DNA of 64,000 bases from Beverwykella pulmonaria. Taxonomy: Eukaryota; Ascomycota; Dothideomycetes; Pleosporales; Melanommataceae. This document shows, piece after piece, positions 33,230 to 44,479 of the stretch; position 1 is the stretch's first letter, and every line of letters starts with the position of its first letter. A program made the position numbers and the translations under genes. The stretch is taken from assembly GCA_001599595.1 (NCBI GenBank), contig BCHH01000015.1, positions 208,827 through 272,826 of the forward strand. Direction: 5' to 3'. The notes under the pieces are model-generated. The model saw nothing but the letters and a program-made list of their open reading frames with translations, was not told the origin of the DNA and made no database searches.

Positions 33230-35332
33230 ATGGCGTCCTCTTGCCAGAGCCTTCTGCTCAGCCTTCTGACATCCATTCTCTTCCTCTACATCATCACAGT
33301 CTCTGTCTCCGCGCTACCGCAACACCTCAACACCACTCTTGCACGACGCGACCCAACAGCTGATGTTTCAGTAGACCTTGTATCAAAACCCGATCCAAAG
33401 AACTTCTTCACTGATTTGAAAAAATTTCTAGGCCAGTATGATGGCAGTGATATCATGAAGGCGCTATTCGGAGGACTGTTCTGGGAGGATAGAGGGAAAA
33501 CCAAGGGTGGGAAAGGAAAAGAAGATGTAAAGGAAGGTGTTAGGGGAGATATCACGACGACAATTTTGATTAAGCCGACCCCAGTTGAGGTTTCGAGTCA
33601 AGGAACGAAGGGCGAGAAGAGTGCGATCGTGAAGACGGCGGTTTGGACTGTAACACCCAGCCCAATTGCAGAAGATTCGTCGAATACTGGAGAGGGATCT
33701 GCGCCCAATTCAAAACCCATAGTATCGATATCAAGTACAGTTGCTCCATTGTCCACGTCTTCAGCAACCCGCTTTTCCCTTCCCTTGGTCCCGGGGCTGC
33801 CTCACTCCACTCTATTTCATCCCGCTGTTTCTGCCGCAGCACAGGGTATTTCAGAGAACGCTACGGCAACGACATCGGCTACGGCAAGTTCTGAGACTGA
33901 GGCTGTATTCTCCATATTACCAATCTTCTCCATTCTGCCTCCTGATCTTACGTTGAACGAGACAACGACTTACGATTTGGGTCCTAAAACAGCAACTACA
34001 TCTACGATCGAGTTCTTAGCTCCGAATGTACCAATCACGGGATGGTTCTCGGCATGGGCGCCCTCGTTGACGGGAGGCTTGGTAGAAACCACTGGAATAT
34101 CAGCGTCCGCATCATTGGTTACAAATCCAATTCTTTTAGGATCGGACATATTAGCACGGCCAGTAGAATCAACAGGTTTATGGCTGAATACGACGAGAAA
34201 AACCTTCCCATGGCTTACAGGCGCACCAGCTGCCCTCGGCACAGAAACTCCTGACGAACACAACACGACAACGATATTTCACCCGAGGAGCACCACGACG
34301 GTGTACATCACTATACCTTTCCAGTGGCCAAACGCCACCAAATCCGTTTCTGTAGTATCTTCAGCACGCACAAAACGCCCAGTGGAAGGAATTACAACAA
34401 CACTTCGCTACAAATCCACAAGCACGCTCTACATAACTCAAACTGTCCATCCCATCCCCGCAACCGCACTGCACACGCCACCCTCCGTAACCTCAACACA
34501 ACGCTACCTCAACGTCTCCAGCCCGTCGCCCTCACCAACCGCCCACCCAACCGCTTCCCCTCTCCCTACACCACTAAACACCGCCTCTGGTCCGCTCACC
34601 CCCCTCCGTCACCTCTGTCTCGAGCCAAATCCACACAACACTCCGATCTCCCTCCCCTTACTATCCCTTTTCTATGGACCCTCCGCATACCCCGTCCTCC
34701 ACCCCTTCCCCGGCTGCACGGCTCCAAACCCCAGCCAATTCCTCCGCGGCCCCGGACTACGAAACTGCACACTCCTCGGAACTGAAGTGCAAGACTGCCA
34801 GAAAATCGGCCGTCGCATCCTCCTTAGCGTCAAGGGAAGCGGCGTGGAAGAAGTTGGCGGAGATCTTGGGTATGGCAAACCAGGGGCTGTGGAACGGCTG
34901 TTTGGGGATCATTTTGGGGAAAATAATGGTCTCCCACTCGCGCCTGCCTGGAAGACGCCAAATGATACAACCCCGCGGCCCGTACTAAAAAAATGGCATC
35001 CCAACCTCTTCGACCCTACGCACCCACCCACATCCTTCGCCCTCACACTATCTTCCCTTTTCGGCAAGACGAGGACGGAGCGCGCGGATCTCCGCCCCTT
35101 AGGACCCGACACACCCCCTTCCAACCCTATTGAATGGGTGACACGGCCGTTAGGTGAAGAAGTTATTCTCGATGGCTTCGATGTGCAGATCCCAAGGGAG
35201 TGGCAGGATACGGTGCAAGGGAGCTTGTTTGATGATTTTGTGGGTGCGCTGAGAGATTTGGAGAATGACAGTTGGGGTGAGGGCGGAGGGAAGAAAGGCA
35301 AGAAGGGAGCTGTTGTTGTGGGGTGGGTGTGA
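33230..35332 (+). CDS. Large secreted Ser/Thr/Pro-rich protein of unknown function
   Basis: Single exon, 700 residues. The N-terminus has a clear signal peptide (LLLSLLTSILFLYIITVSVSA, cleavage near LPQ about residue 29). Residues about 120-470 are low-complexity Ser/Thr/Pro/Ala with scattered N-x-S/T sites (for example NTT, NAT, NKT-like), typical of O-glycosylated wall-linked or surface proteins. The C-terminal third (about 460-700) is different: FYGPSAYPVLHPFPGC, LRNCTLLGTEVQDCQKIGRRILLSVKG, HPNLFDPTHPPTSFALTLSSLFG, VILDGFDVQIPREW. The last block (FxVILDGFDVQI with SLFG upstream) is reminiscent of, but too weak to call, a chitinase-like GH18 fragment. There is no GPI-type hydrophobic tail. 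Function not assigned. Confidence 0.8.
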   Translation: MASSCQSLLLSLLTSILFLYIITVSVSALPQHLNTTLARRDPTADVSVDLVSKPDPKNFFTDLKKFLGQYDGSDIMKALFGGLFWEDRGKTKGGKGKEDVKEGVRGDITTTILIKPTPVEVSSQGTKGEKSAIVKTAVWTVTPSPIAEDSSNTGEGSAPNSKPIVSISSTVAPLSTSSATRFSLPLVPGLPHSTLFHPAVSAAAQGISENATATTSATASSETEAVFSILPIFSILPPDLTLNETTTYDLGPKTATTSTIEFLAPNVPITGWFSAWAPSLTGGLVETTGISASASLVTNPILLGSDILARPVESTGLWLNTTRKTFPWLTGAPAALGTETPDEHNTTTIFHPRSTTTVYITIPFQWPNATKSVSVVSSARTKRPVEGITTTLRYKSTSTLYITQTVHPIPATALHTPPSVTSTQRYLNVSSPSPSPTAHPTASPLPTPLNTASGPLTPLRHLCLEPNPHNTPISLPLLSLFYGPSAYPVLHPFPGCTAPNPSQFLRGPGLRNCTLLGTEVQDCQKIGRRILLSVKGSGVEEVGGDLGYGKPGAVERLFGDHFGENNGLPLAPAWKTPNDTTPRPVLKKWHPNLFDPTHPPTSFALTLSSLFGKTRTERADLRPLGPDTPPSNPIEWVTRPLGEEVILDGFDVQIPREWQDTVQGSLFDDFVGALRDLENDSWGEGGGKKGKKGAVVVGWV

Positions 35333-36840
35333 ATGGAGAGGGAGATGTTAATCGTGGTTCATACTAGGCATCTTTAAATTACGTAAATACGAGATTGAAG
35401 ACGAATAGCAATTTGAGAGTCCATGATCCGAAGATCAAATCGCTGAAGTAAGGGCATACTCTTTCGCAAGAATTCTGGTAAAGGTGAAAGAAAATAGCCC
35501 TAATACTCTATTATCATCGACAGTGATGCTTCATCTTCCAAACGATGCGTTCTCCTCCTCTCAAACCACTACTACCCGATCCTGTCCTCCTTATAGATCT
35601 TCGCATATTAGGACTTTCCTTCTTTATCAATCTTCCTTAATCTTCAGCCTTGCTTTTTTTTACAGAATTTAAGTTCTACGAGAGTATCAGGATGACTCTC
35701 GGCGACCTGCTCCAAGGCATAAGCTTTAGTCGAGAATACCAAGTGACACAACGAGCGGTGACTGGCGTTTCATTTCTTATTGCACCTCTTCATCCCAGAA
35801 CCTCAGGGTTAGGATTTTAGCAAGGGACTATTTGTTGACAACAGTCAACTTGTTCTTACAAGCGCTGCCGTTCCATTCCTACCCCGTCTCCACACTGTCC
35901 TTGTGGGCGGAGAAGGGAGGCATTTCACATTGCACGCTGTTGTGAATCGCTTTTGCACTGGCTTGGACACTGGATCTGTAACTTCGTCACGCTTGCTGAG
36001 AAATAGAGATTGCTTTGTAACGAGGCTATCGGTCACGTAAATGCACGAGCGATCAGAGCGGTGTCGTGCGTCAAGAAACATTGCCTGGGCCCCACACGAG
36101 GGGCCATCGGGCCATACCATCTTAGCTTCCGCGGGTCCTGCACTGGCTCCCGCTCTGTGGTCCCAGGGTCCCGCTACTGTTTTGAGAGCCGTTTGGAGCT
36201 CGTTGCACCACCCCAGCAAGTCAAGTACGGTACTTCCTGGAAGCGACAACACCTTCTGCTAATCCCTCTTCATCTCCGACTCCAAAAAAAACTCTGTCTC
36301 CGCAAGGGCATGGCCGGAGCAGATCGATCATGCCGTCCTGCATACAGTGGCGGCGTCCGTGCTCGAATTCCCGAGTCACTGTTACCTATTCCGCATAAAA
36401 GATGCTTCTCTCCCGCAATTATTCTACATTCAAACTAGTGTTTATTATATTTTGTAATTTAATTTCAAATCAGCCGCATCTCCCCGCTTCCACAAATTCA
36501 CAACAATAAGCTAAAACGCCCGGCATGCGCCAGTTCAACTCGTGTTGCTGAGCCCCTTGGCACAACCCTAAGTCTGCCTGAGATTCGGCCTTGCATTTGC
36601 CTGTCTCTAAATCGCGCGCATTGTCGCAACCTCTTATGAGAAAAACGCCAGATCTCCAATACTGCCTTCTACCTACATGATATCGCAATGGAGACCGTTG
36701 CTATTATCAGCCTTGATAGGAATATTTCCTAGTTCGTTAACCTTGTGCTCCGAAACTTGGCACACAACATGTGTAGTTCTTAGAATTGCGATAGGTCTAT
36801 TATGATATATATAAAATTGCACGAAAACTTTTCCCATCCG
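35333..36840. other. Gene-free stretch
   Basis: 1.5 kb with no supported gene on either strand. Open frames near 35845-36440 overlap antisense to each other and have no motif. I see no repeat or RNA. Confidence 0.45.
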
Positions 36841-37968
36841 TCAATCTTCATTCCTAACTATCTGAATCTCACTCGAACTCGTACTCTGCCTCCTCTTCCC
36901 CTGCCACTTCGTGTTTCTGTCCTCCAAACTCTCCAACTCCACATCATTAATATCCCTCTCGCTCGTCTCCACTGTGACCTCAGTTGTTTTCACAACCTCC
37001 ATATCCTTCAGTTGTATCACTGGCCCAATATCGCCCATCTTGGCATACGCGGAATTACCTAGTGTGCTGTTTGGGATGGTTCCGTTAACGGTGCCATTGG
37101 GCGTCGGGGTTGCCTTCTTATGTAACTTCTTGATAGTTCCGAACTCGGAGACATGATGCGAGCGCGAGCGCGAGTGTGCATCATCGGAAGTATCGTGGAT
37201 ACGGCCTTGGACGAGGTCGAGGAGCTTGTTTAGAATGGAGAATTCCATCTTCAGCTTCACACTATAAACCGCAGCCTTATAGGTCGTCTGGATATCATAG
37301 AATCCTGCATATTCAATCGCTAGCACCGTAATATCCAGGGCAATAATAATCAAGTTGACCCACACCAGGTGGGTCATAACTATGCGAGAGTTGCGGCCGC
37401 GGATGTTACCCTCTAAAGAAAGCATTTTTATGGTTCTGTAGACGTAGATTCCCGAGATGATAACTTCTTGGATAAAGAATATTGTGACTTGCACCTTTTC
37501 GTAGATGGAGTATGGCGTTAAGAAGGGGCCCGGGTTGGAGGAGTTGGCGCCGTATAATAAAACGATAATCGGAACGTGGCAGATGATAGCGTTGACGATT
37601 ATCATGACCAGAACCCAGCGGCCCCCTGCCATGGTGCCCCGGGCAACGAGGTGCAGTCGGGAATACAGGACGAGAGATTGGCCGGTGATGAAGCAGGGCC
37701 AGCCGATGGCGATGAGCGTTAAGTAGAGCATGGTCGGGGAGGTGATGTTGTAGAATTTGAGGAAGAAGCCTAGGCAGTAGGGTATCAAGCCCCAGGTGGA
37801 TATGAGGAGGGAGTAGAAGTAGAGACCATTACGCCGTCGAAAAGTGGTGAAAATAGCGAGCATCAATTCGATAACATTGTACATCGCGATGGAGAGAAAG
37901 GCCACGATGCAGAGGGCGATGGGGTAGGATAGGACATATCCGGTGCCGATACCACTATCGCGAGCCAT
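36841..37968 (-). CDS. Seven-helix membrane protein, DUF7703-like
   Basis: Single exon, 375 residues. About seven hydrophobic helices occupy residues 10-265 (YPIALCIVAFLSIAMYNVIELMLAIF, FYSLLISTWGLIPYCLGFFL, LYLTLIAIGWPCFITGQSLVLYSRLHL, VLVMIIVNAIICHVPIIVLLYG, VTIFFIQEVIISGIYVY, THLVWVNLIIIALDITVLAIEY). GQSLVLYSRLHLV, VPIIVLLYGANSSNP and YSVKLKMEFSILN fit what I know of the fungal DUF7703 family. The cytosolic tail is hydrophilic with Ser/Thr and acidic residues. The family has no proven role; a receptor-like role is inferred from topology only. The start ATG is the first in frame and just precedes helix 1. Confidence 0.83.
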   Translation of the reverse strand: MARDSGIGTGYVLSYPIALCIVAFLSIAMYNVIELMLAIFTTFRRRNGLYFYSLLISTWGLIPYCLGFFLKFYNITSPTMLYLTLIAIGWPCFITGQSLVLYSRLHLVARGTMAGGRWVLVMIIVNAIICHVPIIVLLYGANSSNPGPFLTPYSIYEKVQVTIFFIQEVIISGIYVYRTIKMLSLEGNIRGRNSRIVMTHLVWVNLIIIALDITVLAIEYAGFYDIQTTYKAAVYSVKLKMEFSILNKLLDLVQGRIHDTSDDAHSRSRSHHVSEFGTIKKLHKKATPTPNGTVNGTIPNSTLGNSAYAKMGDIGPVIQLKDMEVVKTTEVTVETSERDINDVELESLEDRNTKWQGKRRQSTSSSEIQIVRNED

Positions 37969-39132
37969 GGCGGGACAGTGAAGGTAGGCAGACTGTGAGA
38001 GATAATCTAGAGGTTCTGGTTGAGAACAGGAGGGGGTGGGTTAAAGGCAGTACAAGTGGGGTATCTGCAAGAGCAGAAAGTAAGGACATCTGGAACGGTA
38101 AAGATTCAGAGGCTTATATTTAAAGAAAGGACTAAGATGTCAAGACGGCAGGAGCGTAGGAAAGGGTCTACTGAGACGAAAGGTTCCCGAGTCAATGGCT
38201 TTGGGTGCCGTCAGAAAATCTTAAAACTTAGGTTGACAGCCACAACGAGCTCGTCTGAGTGTAGCATTGGGATTGACCTATTATATGCGGGGGATGAGAT
38301 GTCGCCACGAAGAAGCGGCTGAAAGTTCTCGTGAGGCGTTACTGATGCTCTGGGGAAATTGGGGTGATCCTTGACTTGATCCGTATTGTTTGTCCATAGA
38401 AGTGGTGCCAAGAAAAATAAACTTTAACGCATGATTCAATTACTGAAATGCGTCTTGATTCTGTGTCAAAGTAAAAGGAGGTGTTTGAGAATATCGATGA
38501 AAGACGAAGAGAACAACGGTTGACTTGTGCCTGGTTTGACTGTTTGACCTTGTTAGAAGGCACTTTTTCGAACTATCAAGCCTGCGCCAGGCCTGAGTCT
38601 GTTCGCATGCTTTGAAATGTTGAAAATATTAGAAATTCGAAATATAAGGGCACAGATTGATTACTACACTATGTAGCTTCTGCTCTTGAACGAGGATTTG
38701 ATAATTGCGCTTGAGCAGAAGTACGAAGATATAAGGCAATTTTCTACAGAGAAGTTAGTGTAAAATAAATAAAAATAGCATATCCGGACTAAATTCCATA
38801 AATAAAAAGAGATAAGGCATTGATAGAGCAAGAAAATAGTGCAGGATAGTATAAACTTAAGAAAGAGCAAGAACTACAAAAATCTTACTGTTTCTAGAAT
38901 ATTCACTTACTCTTAGCGCATTACCTGTCAGGAACGGGTACGACACCACTCCGCCACTGCAACCTAAAAGGTACGAATGTTCAATCACATTGAACATTGA
39001 GGTGCCGAACAAGGTACAATCTGACCCTACGGGTTTTGCATGACAGGGCCCTTATACTAAGTCTTACTTCTCTGTATCTACGTTTTTGTAGACTTTAAAA
39101 TAGCTCTAATACGTTACAAAGTAAAAGCACCC
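37969..39132. other. Gene-free, A+T-rich stretch
   Basis: Promoter side of the DUF7703 gene followed by A+T-rich sequence (about 38580-38930) with many stops in all frames. It contains the palindrome at 38976-38998. No gene recognised. Confidence 0.5.
38976..38998. repeat. Perfect 10-bp inverted repeat, 3-bp spacer
   Basis: AATGTTCAAT and ATTGAACATT face each other across CAC. It lies in intergenic DNA downstream of the gene ending at 39133. Confidence 0.85.
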
Positions 39133-40071
39133 CTATACTATATTATAGAGGCACTGCACCTGCTGTAGTAGCCCATCCGTTCCATTGAATTGGTTTACTG
39201 ACACCTTGACCCACAATCTGCCTTCAATTCTTGGATTTGCGATGCGCTTGTCCACCATTCCCGGTACAGCATCGACCATTCTAAAGCCGCATTCCCCGAC
39301 TCTCCGGGCGGCAGCATTCACAAAGTGTCGCGGCGATCGATTGATTTGAGGCTGGGAGCACCATATCGGAGTGCATGTTGTCTTGCCATTTGACGACTCT
39401 GTCGCGCAGGATTCCCCGCACGACGACGAGACATCGTAGCAATCCGATAGCCACCCATGAATGACGCCGTAGAGAGTATTATCCGCGCTCGCAAAAAGCT
39501 GATTGTGTGCTGGGTTCATATATGTGCATCTGTAAGCGCCTACAGAAGGCACTACCAATGCAAGAGCTAGGATCGATATGGTTGCAGTGTTCAGGAGCGG
39601 TGTTCGGCTCCCAATCCGCCCATGGCGCTTGATGGCACGTGGCTTGGGTAGATTTTCGGTGGCGGAACACACGGCACAGTAGATAGGCCAGGCACCGAGG
39701 CTGAGGATATAAAGGCTCCTCAACCAGAACTTTTTCCACCACAAAGCGTTCGACTTGTAGATGTCTCCAACGGCTATGAGACACTCTAGGGGATACCGAT
39801 CTGCCCATGCCCACAGCTTGCTAGCGTCACACACGACTCCGGGTATATCCACTGCACTCGTCATTTGGCAGGCTGACCCAATACGCTCCACATCTAGGCA
39901 GTCATTGCAACCATCGTAGCAGACCCCGTATGCTTCATGGCGAGCCAAGTTGAGCCAATGATCCGCCCCTTGGGTGACGCGTGCGGTTGTGACTAGATGG
40001 TTGACGAACAGAATCCAGGCAACCATGGATAAGATAGCGACGAGAGTTGGCGTAGAACTATGTCCAGACAT
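39133..40071 (-). CDS. Membrane-associated Cys-containing protein of unknown function
   Basis: Single exon, 312 residues from the ATG at 40071 (the frame is open further upstream but without ATG). A hydrophobic helix near the N-terminus (VAILSMVAWILFVNHLVTTA, about residues 10-29) can act as signal anchor. A Cys cluster follows (CYDGCNDCLDVERIGSAC), then two more hydrophobic segments (LRSLYILSLGAWPIYCAVC and ATISILALALVVPSVGAY), a second Cys-rich part (CYDVSSSCGESCATESSNGKTTCTPIWC) and an ending resembling a folded domain (WVKVSVNQFNGTDG). Orientation suggests most of the Cys-rich parts lie outside the cytosol. I recognise no family; it looks like the lineage-restricted membrane proteins common in accessory regions of plant-associated fungi. 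Confidence 0.68.
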   Translation of the reverse strand: MSGHSSTPTLVAILSMVAWILFVNHLVTTARVTQGADHWLNLARHEAYGVCYDGCNDCLDVERIGSACQMTSAVDIPGVVCDASKLWAWADRYPLECLIAVGDIYKSNALWWKKFWLRSLYILSLGAWPIYCAVCSATENLPKPRAIKRHGRIGSRTPLLNTATISILALALVVPSVGAYRCTYMNPAHNQLFASADNTLYGVIHGWLSDCYDVSSSCGESCATESSNGKTTCTPIWCSQPQINRSPRHFVNAAARRVGECGFRMVDAVPGMVDKRIANPRIEGRLWVKVSVNQFNGTDGLLQQVQCLYNIV

Positions 40072-41805
40072 ATTTGATGTCGAGGGAAGGACAAACAGGG
40101 TTGTGGAGTTCTCAGTCTTGCATTGGTTGAAAAAATGGGGTTGTAAGTGAAGTGAAGTAGTTTTAAAAGTGGAGCGAAGTGCGTACGCGGAAGCTGAAGC
40201 TTTGGGAAACGTTAGCAATATTTCCTTGGCACAGCCTTGTGATAACTAATAAGTCTGCTTGTCACACAGCGTGAGATCATCCCACAAAACGTTTTCTAAT
40301 ATATTATTTAACGGCTTCACGCCGTACTATTCGTGCGATGGCTGCCTTGACCGCTTGTAGGGCGCTCTTTCGTTGTTGGCTAGCGGTGAGGGCAGGGCGA
40401 CTCATTCAAGCCACGAAACGCACTCAATTCCGACCAAGAACAACCGATTCGAAACCAGGATTTGTAGCGCTGATGTTTCATGAATCGGACAAGGCCAATT
40501 GGCCACACACCATAGAATGACACTCAAAATATTCACCATGCATACGTATTAATAGCCTTGCACAGAGGCTTGAGGTAGAGCAATCTATCGGCTAAACCCT
40601 TGTTTAGAAGAGCTGCGCCCTATGGAGCTGCCGTCTCGGGAACTTCACCACCACAGCACAATATTGAGCTTACAAGCCCACAAAACGTCCACGCCCGCTC
40701 GTATGGTAACAATCATGTCTACGTCACGCAACGAATGTATGACGGTACGGCCTTCAGCCTTGCGACCTCTGCCAAGTTTACCCCACGCATCGCATGCACG
40801 AACGACAAGGGGAGAGTTGCGGAGCATATCTGTGTGCGGGAGTAGCCGAACTGCAGATCACCAAACCGGCTCGGACTGTAACCTGAATAAGGTGGTGCAG
40901 TACCAACGCGCTGCGTGACTGCTGAGGTGCAGGCATTCGGTGTTTCTCCTTTGAACTAGAGATCTTGCGCTGCTTTTTTTTGCTGGCTTCTCTGCAAATC
41001 CGCCCGCTGGTTCGTCACCCAGAGGTCTGTGCAACAGTTGATCAACCGCTTTGTGGGGCGGCGAAAAGTGACGAATTATAGCTCCAAACCTATCGTCGAA
41101 CGTCACTTTTCACCATCGCTAACCCTGAGCTTCTTCGACTTATTCCCGTGTGTTTTAAAATCTGGAATTGGTCCTCGAGTAGTTCTACAAGCCCAAAGGT
41201 GGTAATATTCGAAATTAGACTCGCAAGTTTGTGAATCAGAAACCAGATTCTGTCACGTTAACCTTCTGTCATGTGCCGGAATAGCTAAGAGAATGAGGTA
41301 GCTTTGATAATATGGTTCTTGAGAATAGACCAAAAACACCCAGGAGACCACAAGCAACATGGGTATACTTGTCAGATGCGCGATGCCTGAAAACAATTTG
41401 TCTAAGTAGTTGCTTACTTTCTAGTAGACGTTTAATTTCCAAAGAGGGGTGTATTTTTTGGAAAAAAATAATTTCAAATAAAGCTATACGGTATATGATA
41501 TAGATCAGCTCTCAAATTATCGGTAATCCCTTAGCAGGTACTCCTAACTGTTGTATTGGACTATCGCTATCGACTGCAGAGTGGCATACGAGACCGAATT
41601 GCCGTTAATACTCTAAATTGCTGCATTAAGAATATCAGTGAATCGAGGACCACATGACCAAGCGTTGACTGTAATACTACACTGTAACGTAGTAGAGTCT
41701 TAGCATGAGTAGGCAACATGCTCACCAAGTACGTTATATAGCAAGCACTACCCTCTAAATATGTATAATGCATTGAGTTCATGTACCTATACTCAAAATA
41801 CTGCT
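40072..41805. other. Gene-free stretch with one hairpin
   Basis: 1.7 kb without a supported gene. Short open frames (for example 40338-40520) lack any motif. An 11-bp inverted repeat GAAAAGTGACG / CGTCACTTTTC (41063-41073 and 41101-41111) could form a hairpin. Confidence 0.5.
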
Positions 41806-43206
41806 TTAGACCATATCCCTTGTAATCGTTACATTCGTGGTCACGATTACACCATCTTTAGCATCTTGCGTTCCTGCTTCAGCTGGAGTTCCAGTTGGAG
41901 TTCCAGTTGGAGTTGGACTGTGATTTCGGCCCAGAAAGACAAGCTCCACCTCATCGTCTCCCTTCCCACTTTGAGTATGCGATTTGGAAGACTCTCTAGG
42001 ACTGATGGGCTTGCCGAAGCCGGGTTGCACGTACCCGTTACCGCTGCGACTCGATGTGCTCGGGGCGGTTGATCGGAGGATGAGGGATCTGAGGGCGGGG
42101 AGCGAGACGACAATTAGTGCTATGCACATTTCGGATGTGCACAATATATCTGCAGTGATGTTAGGACTTGGCGAGAAAGCAATGTCTGATGCGATAGGAA
42201 AACGATTGGGGATGGAGAGCTACAGGGGAAATACACTGGGAGACCTACTGCCAGACGCGTCGTCGAGGGCGTAATCCGTGAAGATGTATACAACCAAACG
42301 GACGAGACTGATGGCGAGTGTGATTAGGCCCAGGGAGAAAATACCGACGAGGCCGATCTTCTGATGCCGGTGGAGCTTGAGACAACTGATAATGAAGAAG
42401 GGGAGGACAAAGACTAGAGAGAAATGCTTAGTCGGTTAATTCGTCAGGGGAATCATTGTAGTATCGACATACGTAATACATCGGTGGCGAAATTCAACGA
42501 CCAGTCGATAAGGAATGAATTGTAAGAGTTCCATATAGAGTTCATCTGGTTTTCGATGGACCTTGTGGCCAACAGATGTCAATTGGATGAGCTTCCTGGG
42601 CAGCTAGGATTAGGATTGTGTCATACCAGTTGTCGGAGATTTTGGGCGAAATCATCAGGTCTGTCAATAGAGTTGCGATAAAGCACAAGATCATGAACAC
42701 CATGCTCACGTACACTGCTATTCGCAGCTTCTTGAAGCCTTGTGGAATTAACCACCAGTAGAAAGCTATGAGGGAAGCCTTGGGGAAAAAGAGTCCGTCA
42801 TCGAAAAAGAAACACGATAGGTAAACTGTCTGAGAGCGAAGCGCCTGTAAGCCAGTGTTTTCTTGAGGCCTCTTTGTGACTGTGACTCGGAACATAGATT
42901 GCGCAATTCACTCACCTTCAAGTAATCGACGGAATCAGTCCTCCCTTCTACTATTGGGTGGTCGATTTCAATGAGAAGAGCTTTGATGGAGCAGGCAACC
43001 CATCCTGCCGCGAAGACCCATCCAACCCACACGAGATAATCAGGAGCTGTCAAAGTGCGGTGCTCTACACGAACGCGAATCCAGCATCTTAAGATGGTGG
43101 TAAACAATGCTAGGCCGAGAATTAATGATTGAATAACCTGCACAGGATATTAGTAAAGATTTGGAGCACCCTCCAAAGTACTCACAATAGATGGCACAAC
43201 CTGCAT
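41806..43206 (-). CDS. Pth11/rhodopsin-like fungal seven-helix receptor
   Basis: Six exons: 43206..43186, 43137..42916, 42829..42627, 42561..42473, 42413..42249 and 42149..41806; introns 48, 86, 65, 59 and 99 nt. The sum is 1044 nt, 347 residues. Segments fit the fungal rhodopsin-domain (Pth11-like) family: GLALFTTILRCWIRVRV, DYLVWVGWVFAAGWVAC, LFFPKASLIAFYWWLIP, DWSLNFATDVLLFVLPFF, IGLVGIFSLGLITLAISLVRLVVY and LCTSEMCIALIVVSLPALRSLI. Such proteins sense host or environmental cues in some pathogens (Pth11 of Magnaporthe); this one has no CFEM domain. The third intron uses an AAG acceptor (CACAAG). The tail has repeated PTPTGTPTGTP. All joins keep frame, supporting an intact gene. Confidence 0.85.
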
Positions 43207-44456
43207 TTTGCTGTCAGCTACACAAGTAGCCAGCTATGGACATTCAGGGGTTGTTGCCCTCCAATATGTACCAAGAGAACCGGGTGGCTGCAAGTGGAAA
43301 ACTGGTCCTATATAGTGACAGCGGAGCCATGATTGAAGCAACTTCTGTGGAGCCAGGAGGTCGAAGCCACCCACGTTGGTGTTGTCGAGACCTAGGTGCT
43401 CATACGACTGGATGTGCCACATGGGTGTCATGATTCGCATAGTCCCAGGCGACTACTAGGGCCGGATTACCTTTGCAAATCAACCGAAGATCAACCGAAG
43501 ATCAAGCGCATTCACATGCACATGCCTCTCATGGCCTTTCGTCATCATCGTTGTTGGTGGAGTCGATATTGTTGCATAACTTAGCACCAGTTTCGTGCGC
43601 ATGGTTTCTTTCTGCACCAGACAGGATAGAATAGCAGTACTGAGATGATAGTGAAGAACACTAGATTTCGAGGCAGATTCTGAGGAACGTCATAAGGCAC
43701 TAGTAGCTGTCCTGCTGAAGACATTGGCAACGTTTAGGAGGGTGTAGTAGCGGACGTGAACCCGGGAAACCGAAACGGATATAAGGATGGTCTTCTCGTC
43801 GTTGATTCGCGCCACCAGTTTTAGCTACCTTATTTCACAACGTTGAGCCGTGAGTGATTGGAGCCTATGACAAGAACCTAAAAATACAGGAACTTAAAGG
43901 AAGACAGTTTCCGCAGGACCGAGAAAAGATGGGCTCTCCATCTGTGGTTGGGAAACTGTATTATTAGCTGCATATTCGTACCTGTTTTCACTTGATTCCC
44001 CTGGATGCGTTTCTTGTCCTAGTGGAGGCTAGGCGTATCTAGACTTTAGAAGATTCCGATAAGATTCTTGTGGCGCATTAATGGGAAAGGGTTCAGCTAT
44101 TTCTCGCCACAATACTCCCACAAGTCCAGAGCTGGTGGCATTACCCGAGTCGTTTTTATGAAAGTAGCTAGGCTGTCCACCAAAATACCGGATCGAGAAT
44201 GTGAATGTAACGAAAAAGAAGAAGAATAAGTATACGCGAACGCGCAAACGGACCTATGGTAATAAGAGCGATGCTGGCGAGGTGGTGTTTAGATCACCAG
44301 CGAACGAACAAGGCAACAACTATTATCGCGCCACACAGGTGTTATCAAGAAGGCAAATAGAGATAAGCAACATCAGGTTCAGCTTCGGAATTGAGTGCCG
44401 GCAAGTTCCACCGAACCCACCAAATGACAACTGACACATCGTAAGTCGTGTGAATG
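43207..44456. other. Gene-free stretch
   Basis: Upstream flank of the Pth11-like gene. Short open frames on both strands only. The last 8 bp (44449-44456, TGTGAATG) are the left target duplication of the next element. Confidence 0.5.
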
Positions 44457-44479
44457 TTATCTCATTAATCAGACCCTCT
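44457..44479. repeat. Left terminal inverted repeat (23 bp) of hAT-like element
   Basis: Pairs with 45317-45339 with one mismatch. It is preceded directly by the 8-bp duplication TGTGAATG. Confidence 0.8.

Noticed and set aside
36010..36438. 142-codon plus-strand frame
   Set aside because: Overlaps an antisense frame of equal length; no signal peptide, motif or splice partner.
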